Shown one piece after another: positions 46,308-55,681 of a DNA stretch of 64,000 nucleotides. The notes below the pieces were generated by a model. It ran no database searches, was not told the DNA's origin, and saw only the letters and a list, made by a program, of their open reading frames with translations. Each line of letters opens with the position of its first letter. Positions within the stretch are counted from its first letter, which is position 1. Both the position numbers and the translations under genes were made by a program. Source of the stretch: Paenibacillus profundus. GTDB lineage: Bacteria > Bacillota > Bacilli > Paenibacillales > Paenibacillaceae. The stretch is taken from assembly GCF_021369635.1 (NCBI RefSeq), contig NZ_JAJNBZ010000012.1:86828-150827 (forward strand), in the 5' to 3' direction.

Positions 46308-47165
46308 TTATATATACGTTCTGATCCCATTTTCGAAGGCTGCTTTATCGTCATTTTCGATACCGAATAGGGCTTCCTGCAGTGCAAAGGTCCCCGCATA
46401 GAAATCAAGCCGTTCTTGGATACGCTCCATTCCGCCATAGCTTGCCTTACACATTTCCAAGAAACCTTCCCCATATTGTGCATATAGAGCCGCAAAATCC
46501 AAAGCCGGGTCTCCTAGCCCGGAATCCCCGAAATCGATGACCCCTGCCAGCGCTCCCGTCTCCGGGTGAATCAAAATATTCGACGTCCCGAAATCCCCAT
46601 GAATCAATACCGAAGGCACGTTAAAAAAACCGTAATTTTTTAATACGCTCTCAAAATGATTTTTTACGTTTAGTCTTGCCTCAGAGTTCATATAAGAAAA
46701 TAATTTGTTCTGGATGCGATCATATAAATCAGTCCAAAAGGCAACATGATCGGGAGCTTCCATATCTAAAGCGCTGCCAGCTTCTACGCCATGCAGTGTT
46801 TTAAGGAAACTGCCCAGCTCGTCTGCCAGTTTCTGCTTGTCCTTCGTGCTGTGGAAGATGTCATCAGACAACGGAATACCTTCGATCATCTCGTAACCAA
46901 TAAATAACGTGTTATCGGAAGCGGACAGACTCACATATTCGGGTTGGGGAATCCGGACATGCATCCGCGTGCGCAAATGCTGTAAAATGCGGCATTCCTG
47001 CGCTAGATTGCGTGCCGCCTCCGCATGCTTCGGGAATCTGAAGATGAGCTGTTCATTGACAACAAGAACATCATTATTTTGACCGGTTGAAATTTCTCTA
47101 ATGGATTCAATTGGGATGTCAGGGCACTTCGAACTGATTGCGTTTACATAAGATCTCGTTTTCAT
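46308..47165 (-). CDS. aminoglycoside-phosphotransferase family kinase
   Basis: A 285-residue APH-fold kinase. The catalytic loop LIHGDFGTSNILI and metal loop GVIDFGDSGLGDPALDFA are intact, with the N-lobe ISTGQNNDVLVVNEQLIFRFPK. Homologues phosphorylate antibiotics or metabolites; resistance cannot be claimed from sequence. AAGGGTG precedes the ATG. Confidence 0.88.
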   Translation of the reverse strand: MKTRSYVNAISSKCPDIPIESIREISTGQNNDVLVVNEQLIFRFPKHAEAARNLAQECRILQHLRTRMHVRIPQPEYVSLSASDNTLFIGYEMIEGIPLSDDIFHSTKDKQKLADELGSFLKTLHGVEAGSALDMEAPDHVAFWTDLYDRIQNKLFSYMNSEARLNVKNHFESVLKNYGFFNVPSVLIHGDFGTSNILIHPETGALAGVIDFGDSGLGDPALDFAALYAQYGEGFLEMCKASYGGMERIQERLDFYAGTFALQEALFGIENDDKAAFENGIRTYI

Positions 47166-47192
47166 TTTCTAATCACCCTTCTGTTGTTACAT

Positions 47193-47750
47193 CTAGCTCC
47201 ACATTCTTGTTACCGTCAATAGAGCTGCTTCATCAAATTCCAATCTGTATATGTCAGGCATTGTCGTCGACTTCCAGAAGTCAAATCCGTATGAATCATC
47301 AAAATAGTTCATCATCAACGTCATAATATCTCCATGCGTCCCTATAACGATGCCTTGTCCGCGATAGTCTTTCAATATCGCCAACAAGACGTCTACCGCT
47401 CTCTCCTGTGCGGTGCAGTTCGATTCTCCATTTGGGTAAGAGAAACGGAAATCACCGAAAACTCGCTGCTTCGCTTCCGTAAACGTTCCGTCGGGAAAAT
47501 CGCCGATTCTCCGTTCTCGCAAATCCTCAAGGAGCAAAATCTCCTGCCCCCGCTCCGCTGCAAGCTCTTGAACGGTCTGGACTGCTCTCTCATAGGGACT
47601 GGACATGACACAATCGATAGCTTCTTGTATTAATATTTCACAGACTCTGCGCGCATCTGCTTTTCCTTGGCCAGATATGCCCCGCGAGCGCTATGCGCCT
47701 TCCATATATATTGATTCGGCATGCCTCACGAAATAAACTTTAGTTCTCAT
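47193..47750 (-). pseudogene. histidine phosphatase family protein, internal stop
   Basis: The gene starts MRTKVYFVRHAESIYMEGA with the phospho-acceptor RH motif. An in-frame TAG at 47691..47693 then stands where homologues have Glu, and the same frame continues RSRGISGQGKADARRV to a normal C-terminus with IGTHGDIMTL (second His). It is therefore a nonsense mutation with no other visible damage. The 18-residue peptide before the stop cannot be functional. An intact relative lies at 52690. Confidence 0.82.
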
Positions 47751-47895
47751 ATCGTCACTATCACCACCACTGTTTTTTGCAAGGCCTTGATCCGCTGCTC
47801 TTATGTATCGAGACTTGAGAAACCGGAAAACCAGCTGCTGATCCCCTGGTTTTTCCGGTTTTTTCAGCTTATGAAGGAAGATCAGCATCGTTACG

Positions 47896-48603
47896 TTAAA
47901 ATGTATATCCCCCGTTGCCAATTACAGGCTGTTGCTGCGGGTAATAATATTGTTGCCGGTGCTGCTGGCCATACCCTTGGTTGTAAGATGACTGGCTTGG
48001 AACCGAATGATTCGAATAGGTCGGATTGGCATGTTGTGCTGGCGCCATTTTACTCCGAACCTGATTCATTTTGCAATCACTGGGCGGGCCGATGACGACC
48101 GTTTTTGTAATGGGTGCCAACGTATCCTTCACTTTGGCCTCGTCCAGGCAGTACGTATGCGCAAACACACTTGCGGGAGTTAATCGCAAGAGATCGAAAC
48201 CCGCGATAAATTCCGGAACCGGCGCATCGAATATCGCCAATAAATGTGTATTGTCAACCGAGGCTACCTCATAATGCCACCATCCCTGCGGAACATTTGC
48301 CACCTGACCTGGCTGAATTGGAAAATTGCGAAGTTCTTTTGTAAACGGGTTAATTAAGGAGACCACTGCCGCTCCTGAAATACAGTATACCAGCTCTGAA
48401 GCATTTTGATGGATGTGGGGTTCGATAACATTTCCCGTACTGAGGTAAATATCCAACAGGGAAACGTTCCCTAATGTGTTTATCTGATTGATGGAAAGAA
48501 AGTTAATAAGATTCCGATCATCCTTTTTGAAAAATTGGTTATTGCTCAAATCATAAGTAAACTGTGCGGATGGCGAAGAATAGTCCATATAAGACACTGC
48601 CAT
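47896..48603 (-). CDS. cupin domain protein with Gln/Tyr-rich tail
   Basis: A 235-residue protein. The cupin motif 1 is IEPHIHQNASELVYCISGAA, and motif 2 is NVPQGWWHYE, as in oxalate-decarboxylase/germin-like metal-binding proteins. The last 65 residues are low-complexity and rich in Gln, Tyr and Ser (QQHRQQYYYPQQQ), resembling spore-coat protein tails. The ATG at 48603 has GGGGG upstream. Spore-surface location is inferred, not shown. Confidence 0.75.
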   Translation of the reverse strand: MAVSYMDYSSPSAQFTYDLSNNQFFKKDDRNLINFLSINQINTLGNVSLLDIYLSTGNVIEPHIHQNASELVYCISGAAVVSLINPFTKELRNFPIQPGQVANVPQGWWHYEVASVDNTHLLAIFDAPVPEFIAGFDLLRLTPASVFAHTYCLDEAKVKDTLAPITKTVVIGPPSDCKMNQVRSKMAPAQHANPTYSNHSVPSQSSYNQGYGQQHRQQYYYPQQQPVIGNGGYTF

Positions 48604-48734
48604 GTAACCCCCGCCTTTCATTTTGCTTATTAGGCATTTACCCTTATGGAGTAACGTATGCATGCGCCTAAGAGCACGTGCAACCAATTTTATCCCATAA
48701 AGAGTGGGAAGGAATGCGTTGTGCACTATTTTAA

Positions 48735-49697
48735 TTAATTTCCAAACAAAAATGATTCTCCCTCTAAATAACGATCCATCACTTTCATTAGATAATTCTT
48801 CAAGGATTTCAAGTGCTCCAGCTCTTCGGGGTTATCGGAATGGAAGCTGGTATTTTCGATTACAGCCATAATGAAGAAGGATTCTAGGTCGTCCTCGTAA
48901 TCAGCAGGCAGCGGACGTTGTTTCGCATATCCATCAATAAACGCCTTTCTTCCTTGCGGTGACTGCCCCATCAACGATTGGGCGATATCGTACAAATAAA
49001 AGCCGAAACCACAGCGTCCAAAATCGATGGCACGCGGCTCTCCGTTGTTGTGAACGATGTTCTCCCAATGCAAATCAGCATGAATGACTCCATACGTATC
49101 GCCAGTTTTAGCTAACGAGTGAATGCGGGCACAAATCTTGTCTGCAATTTCTTGCACTCGCTCAAATTCTCCATCCGTCATAAAGTCGAAATAATGGCGG
49201 CCTAATTTCTCTACATCTTTTCTAAGGCTATCCTCACCCCATACAGGGCGCACAAACTCTGGACCTGATTGAAAGGAAGTTGTCCGCTCATGCAGCTTCG
49301 CCATCAGCTGTCCCACATGAGCAACATCGTCCAGCGTTATTTGTTCCTGCAGAGATTGACCCTTTACCCACACTAACAATGTCGCATGCATCGTCGCTTC
49401 CCCAATTTCAACTTCGGTTACATATTGGCCATTGTTGTTCTTCATTCCTCGCGGTGTCTGTAGTCCGCCCCCACTTAAATGTTCAAGCCATACAAGCTCA
49501 GACTCAATCTCTTCCCGACGCAATTCGTTCGTATGAATTCGCAGCAAATAAGATTCATTGGAATACGTATCGATGCGATACGTCACGTGCTCTGATCGTC
49601 CGAGGAAGTAGATTTTGTGAATATCCAGATTATACTGCTTCAGGCTTGCATCCACAGCATCCTTCGCTAGATCGTATATTTGTAATTTGGTGTGCAT
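48735..49697 (-). CDS. APH-fold phosphotransferase (homoserine-kinase-II-like)
   Basis: A 320-residue kinase. The Brenner loop is VIHADLHWENIVHNNG with the metal loop AIDFGRCGFGFYLYDIA; the N-lobe is TYRIDTYSNESYLLRIH. This resembles the homoserine kinase type II / YcbJ group. GGAGAG precedes the ATG. It is the third APH-fold gene within about 6 kb. Confidence 0.86.
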   Translation of the reverse strand: MHTKLQIYDLAKDAVDASLKQYNLDIHKIYFLGRSEHVTYRIDTYSNESYLLRIHTNELRREEIESELVWLEHLSGGGLQTPRGMKNNNGQYVTEVEIGEATMHATLLVWVKGQSLQEQITLDDVAHVGQLMAKLHERTTSFQSGPEFVRPVWGEDSLRKDVEKLGRHYFDFMTDGEFERVQEIADKICARIHSLAKTGDTYGVIHADLHWENIVHNNGEPRAIDFGRCGFGFYLYDIAQSLMGQSPQGRKAFIDGYAKQRPLPADYEDDLESFFIMAVIENTSFHSDNPEELEHLKSLKNYLMKVMDRYLEGESFLFGN

Positions 49698-49809
49698 TGT
49701 ATCTCTCCTTTACAGGTTCGGGTTATATAAATTCAAACGCATAATCATTCTGTCTGACAAACCCCTCCACGGAAGGTAAATAAGAAAACGTAGTATAATC
49801 CGAATTAGG

Positions 49810-50217
49810 CTAGGCTTGCTGTACCAGCGTCAGCTTGAGATGTTTACATGCGATTACAAATACATCATCATACGTTTGTATAACATAATGTTTCAGATGT
49901 ACGTTTCTAGCCTTTTTAATCGTTTCTAGCAAATCCGATTCGGTATACTCTCCGATGCTGCAATATGTTACTTCTTCTGTATCCATTAGCTCCAGGCACA
50001 CGTCTAACTCGATGGATTTGAAGACATACACGTCTTCAAATATCATTTCATATGCTATAAATTCTTCACTGGAAATATCCGAACATAATAGTCCGTTAAA
50101 TTCTCCCTGTAGCGTAACGGTTCTGCGATTGTAATCATAATGAATGTCGTATACATAAATGGCATCTCTGCCGCTAATAAAGCCTAATTCCGTTTCGACT
50201 GGTTTGTAGGTTTTCAT
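49810..50217 (-). CDS. conserved hypothetical protein
   Basis: A 135-residue soluble protein starting MKTYKPVETELGFISGRDAIYVYDI. It has alternating beta strands and an acidic central part. The family is not recognised. The ATG at 50217 follows AAGGAGA; it overlaps the end of the truncated Nudix gene by four bases. Confidence 0.55.
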   Translation of the reverse strand: MKTYKPVETELGFISGRDAIYVYDIHYDYNRRTVTLQGEFNGLLCSDISSEEFIAYEMIFEDVYVFKSIELDVCLELMDTEEVTYCSIGEYTESDLLETIKKARNVHLKHYVIQTYDDVFVIACKHLKLTLVQQA

Positions 50218-50528
50218 GATATTCTCCTTGCGCTTAGTAGGTGGCTCTCGAAATCTGCACACGAAAACGTGTCCTTTAAAGCAGGCACAATTTTACATGC
50301 ATCCAATCGATCTAATTCTATCCAATCGTTGATATACCCTGCTTCCTGACTTGTTTCCATCAACCTACCGTCATGATCGATCGTGTCGATGCAGTAATAC
50401 ATACCTATTTCATGCATTTGTCTGTCACCGATTGCATACATTTCTTCAACAATCCACTGCAGTTTCGCACTCGTTATTGTTATTCCGGTTTCCTCGATAA
50501 ACTCTCTGCGCAATAAATGAATGGACAT
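50214..50528 (-). pseudogene. Nudix hydrolase, 5' deleted
   Basis: The remaining 104 codons begin inside the Nudix box: LRREFIEETG is present, but the Gx5E half and the whole first strand are gone. The rest (LQWIVEEMYAIGDRQMHEIG) is the normal second half. It starts within another gene in a different frame, marking a deletion junction near 50500. Confidence 0.75.
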
Positions 50529-51006
50529 TGGCCTGCGTCACTTCGCTCCCGCCGCTGCAATCGTACCCAAGTTGTAATGCTGGAGTCCCTCTCAATTCAA
50601 TGCTTTTGCATTCCATCACATGTGCATAATCGGCAATATGAACATCAAATTCACGGACAGGCAGCTTGATTTCCAACAGTATATTTCCAATGTGCCTATT
50701 CATCAGTTCATAACCTAGATCGTCAAAGTAAGTGCATTTTTTAAGCCAGTTGGGAAAAGGTTCAAGGAATCCTTCGGTTACATAACGATCCTTAAATTGC
50801 TCTGGTATATTGGGACATGCTACCGGTCTTCTTGCCAACAAGCCGCTATCTGGAGAAAAGATTTCTTCCAGCTTGTCTGCATGAGTATAGTGATAATACG
50901 TTACCATACCAGCTGCCAACTCTACGGTTCCTTCGTCTGGAGTGAATCCATACTGACTGAGCGATAAGCCTTCCTTTTCCAAAAACGGTTGTCCTAATCT
51001 TGTCAT
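50446..51006 (-). pseudogene. conserved hypothetical, 3' end lost at a deletion junction
   Basis: It begins MTRLGQPFLEKEGLSLSQYG and contains YYHYTHADKLEEIFSPDSGLL and DYAHVMECKSIELRG, from a Bacillales family of unknown function with proteins of about 220 residues. After TQANVHSFIA the sequence enters the Nudix gene and reads junk (NNNNECETAVDC) to a stop. The last part of the original protein is missing. Confidence 0.6.
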
Positions 51007-51140
51007 GTGAAATCACCTACAGTCTATTACTCCTAATTCGTGACGTTGGACTGCGTTCTGCGAGTGGTTAAAAGGATGCGGAAAGGACATATCTTCTCCG
51101 GACAGGATAGAGTAACTCTAGCTAATTTAGCCGTCGTGCA

Positions 51141-52040
51141 CTAGCTGTTCAATAGCTCATCTACCCATGCATAGCATCTTTCCAACTGCTCGTCACTGAT
51201 TCGATCAGAACGATGTTCGAACAAAATTTTTACATTTCGATTTTCCTGTCGAACGATTCGCAAATACTCCGCTATTGGCGCCCAGCCCTCCTCCGGACGC
51301 AATTCAGGCAATACCGGGTAATGTCTGTTCTGAATCCCGTCGGCAGCAACTTGCGCATTACTCAAATGAATGATATGGGCATACTTGGTGAATTTATGTA
51401 TAACGAGCTTAGCATCGAAATGCGGATCCGTTTCATCCTGTAAATGCAATCTGGCCGTATCCAGGCACAATCTAATTCTGGGATACCTATCCAATAAGCA
51501 TTCAAGAAAGTCCGTCTCGTATATATATTTATTCAAACCGTCAAATTCAAGCACCGGTGTAAATCGATACTCCTCGCTTTTGTCCGACAACCATGCAAAT
51601 AATAGCTCACTCTTCTCGGAAAACTCCGCGAATGAATATTTACTCTCATACACATACTCGGTTTCATCCGTGAAGCGCCACAGACTCCAATCCACCCGAT
51701 CATCGAGAATTACGGGCTTCGGATAATGAAATAACACGTAATCGGGGTTGACCGAAGTCATATAATCCAACTCTTGTTGAATATACCGATAGGCTTGCTC
51801 CCGTTCCGTATCGTTCGGAGACAAAAACAACGCATCCCTCAATTTCGCGTATCCCGATCGCAACGGAAAATGGACGCCGAAATGAAACCCTTCCCGGTTG
51901 GCCGCATCCTGTAAGCATTCCACATCTTCCTCATGCCCCATTAGACACGCTTCAATTCCATGAAATCCTAATTTGAAATCTCGTTTGAACTTTTTATCAT
52001 CAAAACCTCCGTACTGACCGATCATAAACTGCTTCAACAT
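51141..52040 (-). CDS. sugar phosphate isomerase/epimerase (TIM barrel, AP-endonuclease-2 superfamily)
   Basis: A 299-residue TIM-barrel protein. FGVHFPLRSGY, VLFHYPKPVI, FTPVLEFDGLN, RIRLCLDTARL and IIHLSNAQV follow in the order of metal-binding strands of the xylose-isomerase-like family. The Glu, Asp and His residues of these strands would bind a divalent metal. Substrate unknown. The second of two ATGs is preferred, with GAGGGA before it. Confidence 0.85.
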   Translation of the reverse strand: MLKQFMIGQYGGFDDKKFKRDFKLGFHGIEACLMGHEEDVECLQDAANREGFHFGVHFPLRSGYAKLRDALFLSPNDTEREQAYRYIQQELDYMTSVNPDYVLFHYPKPVILDDRVDWSLWRFTDETEYVYESKYSFAEFSEKSELLFAWLSDKSEEYRFTPVLEFDGLNKYIYETDFLECLLDRYPRIRLCLDTARLHLQDETDPHFDAKLVIHKFTKYAHIIHLSNAQVAADGIQNRHYPVLPELRPEEGWAPIAEYLRIVRQENRNVKILFEHRSDRISDEQLERCYAWVDELLNS

Positions 52041-52239
52041 CATTCCCTCTTTTCAGGTGGCGCTTGTCACTGTCTGCCATGGTTAATTCTACTATGCAAT
52101 ATACCATATAATACCTACCAAAAATAAGAAGATACGAATAGGACCCCATACGAGATTCTGCTAACCAACAGAAGCTTATACGGGGTTATTGTCTTTTTAT
52201 TATGATTGGTGTTCGTATCATTTAATTACGCTCATCGGC

Positions 52240-52689
52240 TTATCGAATGTATGGCTTAATCGTATGAAACAACTTGTGAGAGTCTACTTTTTCATAATTC
52301 CACAGCATGATGACGTGCAAGTTCTCATCAGGATATTGCCAAATCTCCGATCGAAAACCTGGAGTTCCTCCACCGATTAATCGAAAGTCGCGGCCCAAAA
52401 ACCAACCGTATCCATATTTCAATGATGGATCAAAGCTGACGCTATGGTATGGGGTAAACATTTGGTCCATGGAACTGCGAGACAGAATTCGATCGCTGAA
52501 TAAGGCTTCACACCATAAATGCAAATCCCGAACTGTCGAATACAGCTCACGAGGAGCATCGACTTCGCACAATTTGTCGTTGTCAGCATTGATGAAATTA
52601 TCCTGTTCCATGGACTGCCCATACGCTCGTCCGAACTGAATCGAACGAGGATTATCAGGACCCGTATGATGCATATGCAGAGGCTCGTA
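52240..52689 (-). pseudogene. serine hydrolase (beta-lactamase family), 5' deleted
   Basis: Only the C-terminal 149 codons remain: EPLHMHHTGPDNPRS (normally following the YxN motif), YSTVRDLHLWCEALF and KYGYGWFLG with the HxG-like IGGGTPGFRS. The SxxK half is missing; the fragment begins exactly where the histidine phosphatase gene ends. Inactive. Confidence 0.78.
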
Positions 52690-53235
52690 TTACAACCAGA
52701 TTCGGCTTACAGTGATGTTATCGTTCTCTTTGAATATATGAAGCTCATACACGTCCGGGTTGGTCAGCCGCTCCCACTCTTCGAATCCAAAATCATTCGT
52801 GAAATGATTCAGCAGCAGCGACATCAAATTTCCGTGGGTTACGATCGCAATATTGTGTTTGGTACTTTCAAGTGCTTCATCAATGACTTCAAGCCCCCGA
52901 TTCATCGCCTCCCGCGACGATTCTCCGCCTTCATACTTCAAATCTATATCCGCATAGGTCTCCTTTAATTTATCAAGCCAATCAATCATGTCATATGAAC
53001 ATAGCACTCGTTCCTGAAGTCTGGCATCCGTATGGACGGAGATTTGCAGCAATTCAGCTAAGGGACGGATTGTTGAAACCGCTCTCAAATAAGGACTTGC
53101 AACGATTCGTTCAATACCTCGGTGAGCAAGAAAGTCTCTTAGTTCCTTCGCTTGCCTTACTCCCTCCGTTGTCAACGGAGCCTCTGGCTCTTGTCCTGCG
53201 GCCTGGCAATGCCTAATCAGATAGATACGTTTCAT
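52690..53235 (-). CDS. histidine phosphatase family protein
   Basis: A 181-residue phosphoglycerate-mutase-like phosphatase. The nucleophile is in IYLIRHCQAAGQ (RHG variant), the second Arg in VASPYLRAVSTIRP and the second His in IAIVTHGNLMSLLL. Substrate is unknown. The ATG at 53235 has AAGGTGG upstream. It is a close relative of the interrupted gene at 47193. Confidence 0.9.
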   Translation of the reverse strand: MKRIYLIRHCQAAGQEPEAPLTTEGVRQAKELRDFLAHRGIERIVASPYLRAVSTIRPLAELLQISVHTDARLQERVLCSYDMIDWLDKLKETYADIDLKYEGGESSREAMNRGLEVIDEALESTKHNIAIVTHGNLMSLLLNHFTNDFGFEEWERLTNPDVYELHIFKENDNITVSRIWL

Positions 53236-53375
53236 GGAGACACACCACCTTGATTTCATTCTAGAAACGATGTGCTTTTTACGTCTGTAAGCGAATGGCA
53301 GCTGCTGCCCTGCACCACTTCAATCTACAAAGTTCTTCTGTCCTTCGTTGGATATCAGCTCCAAGTCTCGCTGTT

Positions 53376-53834
53376 CTATTTCGCTGCAAACTCGATTTCA
53401 AAGAAAGGAAATCCTTCATCTTCCTCTGGAATGGGTTGATAACCTAAGCGCAAATAAAAACTCGTCGATATGGGATTTGCGTTCCATTGCAACCACGATG
53501 CTCCGTTATGCTGTGACCATTCTTTCATACTCTCAAAAAGAGCGGCGGCGATTCGATTCTTCCTGTATGGTTCGAGCACAAAAAGGTCATGCAATCGGAA
53601 TAGCTGTTGTCCCGAGCGCAAATGCGGCCCATAATTTTGCACCCAGCCATACCCTACAAGCTTTTGATCTACAGCCGCGATAGGCAAATAATGCTGTCTA
53701 TTCTGAACAATGGATAAAAATCGGGATTCGGCTAATTCCTTGGCATCGGTTGCTCCTCTACGCTCAAGCAGGTTCCAGACTTGGTCCCATTCGCTTTCTG
53801 CTGCCGCTCTAATTTCAACATCGAATTGCTTCAT
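53376..53834 (-). CDS. GNAT family N-acetyltransferase
   Basis: A 152-residue acetyltransferase. LHDLFVLEPYRKNRIAAALFESMKEW is the strand-4 and acetyl-CoA loop; LQWNANPISTSFYLRLGY is the C-terminal motif. GGAAGGAG precedes the ATG at 53834. Frames reading further upstream to 54215 overlap the VOC gene and are not coding. Confidence 0.88.
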   Translation of the reverse strand: MKQFDVEIRAAAESEWDQVWNLLERRGATDAKELAESRFLSIVQNRQHYLPIAAVDQKLVGYGWVQNYGPHLRSGQQLFRLHDLFVLEPYRKNRIAAALFESMKEWSQHNGASWLQWNANPISTSFYLRLGYQPIPEEDEGFPFFEIEFAAK

Positions 53835-53925
53835 GTAATATTCTCCTTCCACAGGTAGAAAGAAACCCGCACAACAGCCTCTAGAATAGCAGCAGCGGGT
53901 ACGGGTTTCTAATGCCAGGTCATGG

Positions 53926-54288
53926 TTATGGTTGGGGCTCAAAAAAATGAAGACGATTGCCAAAGGGATCCGTAATAGACAATGACTTATCATCATGATC
54001 CAAGCCAGGACGAGCATGTTTATATTGCTTTGTTGTGAGTCGTTCGTGCAGGTATTCAATGTTAGCAACAGCAATACGGATAGCGGAGCCGGGACAACAA
54101 TCTCCATAATGCTCTGACAGATGAATGACACATTCACCGCTCGAAACTTGCATGTATAAAGGAAGATCAGGCTCATATCGATGCTCCCAATCCACCTTGA
54201 ATTCCAGAAAATCAATATAAAACTCTTTCGCTTTCTCTACGTTAAATATACGAAAGATCGGTGTGACCGTTTTCATGTGAATTTCCAA
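53926..54288 (-). CDS. VOC (glyoxalase/bleomycin-resistance) family protein
   Basis: A 120-residue protein. It has TPIFRIFNVEKAKEFYIDFLEFKVDW and a C-terminal SITDPFGNRLHFFE, the beta-alpha-beta modules of VOC proteins, with metal-ligand-like His/Glu residues. Start is set at the TTG at 54288 (GAGGTGA 5 bases upstream); an ATG four codons later is the alternative. Function is unknown; antibiotic sequestration or small-molecule isomerisation are both possible. Confidence 0.85.
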   Translation of the reverse strand: MEIHMKTVTPIFRIFNVEKAKEFYIDFLEFKVDWEHRYEPDLPLYMQVSSGECVIHLSEHYGDCCPGSAIRIAVANIEYLHERLTTKQYKHARPGLDHDDKSLSITDPFGNRLHFFEPQP

Positions 54289-54498
54289 CCCAATCACCTC
54301 ACACGGTTTCGATATTGCCTTCTTCTTATGCTTCTGTATCCTGTACATGAAATTCTTGTTGATTCTCGCACCTATCATATACGATGATAGAAAGAACGAA
54401 ACCCTTTCATGCTGCTAGAAACAAGTATATGCCATATAATTCCACGAGTCTAGCTTTCCACTTCATTCGCATCCGTGGAGACGGATATGACTTGCGAA

Positions 54499-54855
54499 TT
54501 ACGCTCCAGAGAAAACCTCTTTGTTCGACAGCAGCCCGATAAAATGAGTGGCATTATCCGAAGGAAGCTCATTCAGCATCGTTATAGCATACTGATGATC
54601 GAGCTCCAGAATGTATTTTTTTTGCTGCAGCGGATGAAGCTCAGCGAAAATATGCCCAAATTCAGCTGGAGACAAGAAGGAATAGGCTCGCAAGCGTTTT
54701 GTCTCATCGAGCTCCATAAACAAGTTCACCTGATCCATGGAGTGCATATTCAGGAAATCTCTGCGAAAGTTTTCCTTCTTCCCTACTTTCAACGACTGTA
54801 ATATATAGTACGTATATTCTTCCTTGAATTGATATTCATTTAGCCTAATCATCAT
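54499..54855 (-). pseudogene. MgtE N-terminal domain remnant
   Basis: A 118-residue protein equal to the cytoplasmic N domain of the MgtE magnesium channel: NMHSMDQVNLFMELDETKRL, YSFLSPAEFGHIFAELHP and LNELPSDNATHFIGLLS are the helical repeats. The CBS domains and membrane part are gone, the frame ending with an unrelated GA tail. It keeps a ribosome site and lies just downstream of the MgtC-like gene, so a stand-alone N domain could still be made (uncertain). Confidence 0.72.
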
Positions 54856-54899
54856 ACAAGACTCCTTTCATCCAAAATGTTTATGCCTTCCGCTTGACA

Positions 54900-55604
54900 T
54901 CACAAATTCTCGACATCTACCTTTAACACATGGTCCACTTTCTTAATGTAATAATATATTTCCGTCGTATACTGACTTTCCGGCACGGACAGCACCAAAT
55001 CGATGAGCTGTCGTTCGTTATCGAGATCCTTAAGCTTTAAATGCCGTATTTTGAATTCATCTTTTTTGGTATGGCCAAACTGACCTTTACGTTCGAGCAT
55101 CTTGATTAATTCAGTCATGCGCAAATTGGATTCCACTACAATCTTGACGGCGACATCGTACCGATTCAGCCTTGCCGGTCCAATTGATTTGATGAGGTAG
55201 GGCACGACATTAACAGCCGCAATCATCAGGATGACGCCACATGCCGCTTCCGCATAGAACCCTGCCCCGATCGCAATGCCAAGCGCCGAAGCTGACCATA
55301 TAAGCGCCGCAGAGGTCAGGCCCGAAATAACCTCGTTGCTTCTTCGCAAAATGACACCCGCCCCAATGAACCCGACTCCGCTTACAATCTGCGCGGCCAA
55401 TCGCATCGGATCCATATTCGGGTGATCCGCACCGCCAAATTTGCCGAATGCTTCAATCGAAACGATGGTGAGCAGACAGCTGGCGATACAGATGATCATA
55501 CTAGGCCTTAATCCCAATTGTTTTTGTTTAATTTGTCTATCGATTCCGATGAGCATTCCAAAGAATAAAGCAATTCCCAGCTTAAGCACTATTTCCATAG
55601 TCAA
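54900..55604 (-). CDS. MgtC/SapB family membrane protein
   Basis: A 234-residue protein. Four to five helices come first, with the characteristic GMLIGIDRQIKQKQLGLRPSM and VSGVGFIGAGVILRR segments, then a cytoplasmic ACT-like domain (AVKIVVESNLRMTELIKMLE). In other bacteria MgtC acts in low-Mg2+ adaptation. TTG at 55604 fits the GAGGTGA site; ATG at 55598 is the alternative. It is preceded by a terminator and an upstream ORF (55682..55837) and sits between an mgtE remnant and speD. Confidence 0.88.
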   Translation of the reverse strand: MTMEIVLKLGIALFFGMLIGIDRQIKQKQLGLRPSMIICIASCLLTIVSIEAFGKFGGADHPNMDPMRLAAQIVSGVGFIGAGVILRRSNEVISGLTSAALIWSASALGIAIGAGFYAEAACGVILMIAAVNVVPYLIKSIGPARLNRYDVAVKIVVESNLRMTELIKMLERKGQFGHTKKDEFKIRHLKLKDLDNERQLIDLVLSVPESQYTTEIYYYIKKVDHVLKVDVENL

Positions 55605-55626
55605 CGCTATCACCTCTCTATAGATC

Positions 55627-55655
55627 AAAAAAAGCTCTCCCGGAAAGGGAGAGCT
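55627..55655 (-). terminator. leader terminator in front of the MgtC-family gene
   Basis: Minus strand AGCTCTCCC-ttcc-GGGAGAGCT followed by T7, ending about 25 bases before the start codon. It stands inside a transcribed leader, so it is an attenuator rather than a gene end. The arms match those of the mgtA leader terminator. Confidence 0.85.
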
Positions 55656-55681
55656 AGCAATGTCCTTGTGTGGCTCGCATG

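Noticed and set aside
48735..49697. call as true homoserine kinase (thrB2)
   Set aside because: The fold fits but no thr genes are near and substrate residues cannot be judged from sequence alone.
53835..54215. N-terminal extension of the GNAT frame
   Set aside because: It overlaps the VOC gene antiparallel in phase and the internal ATG has a strong ribosome site.
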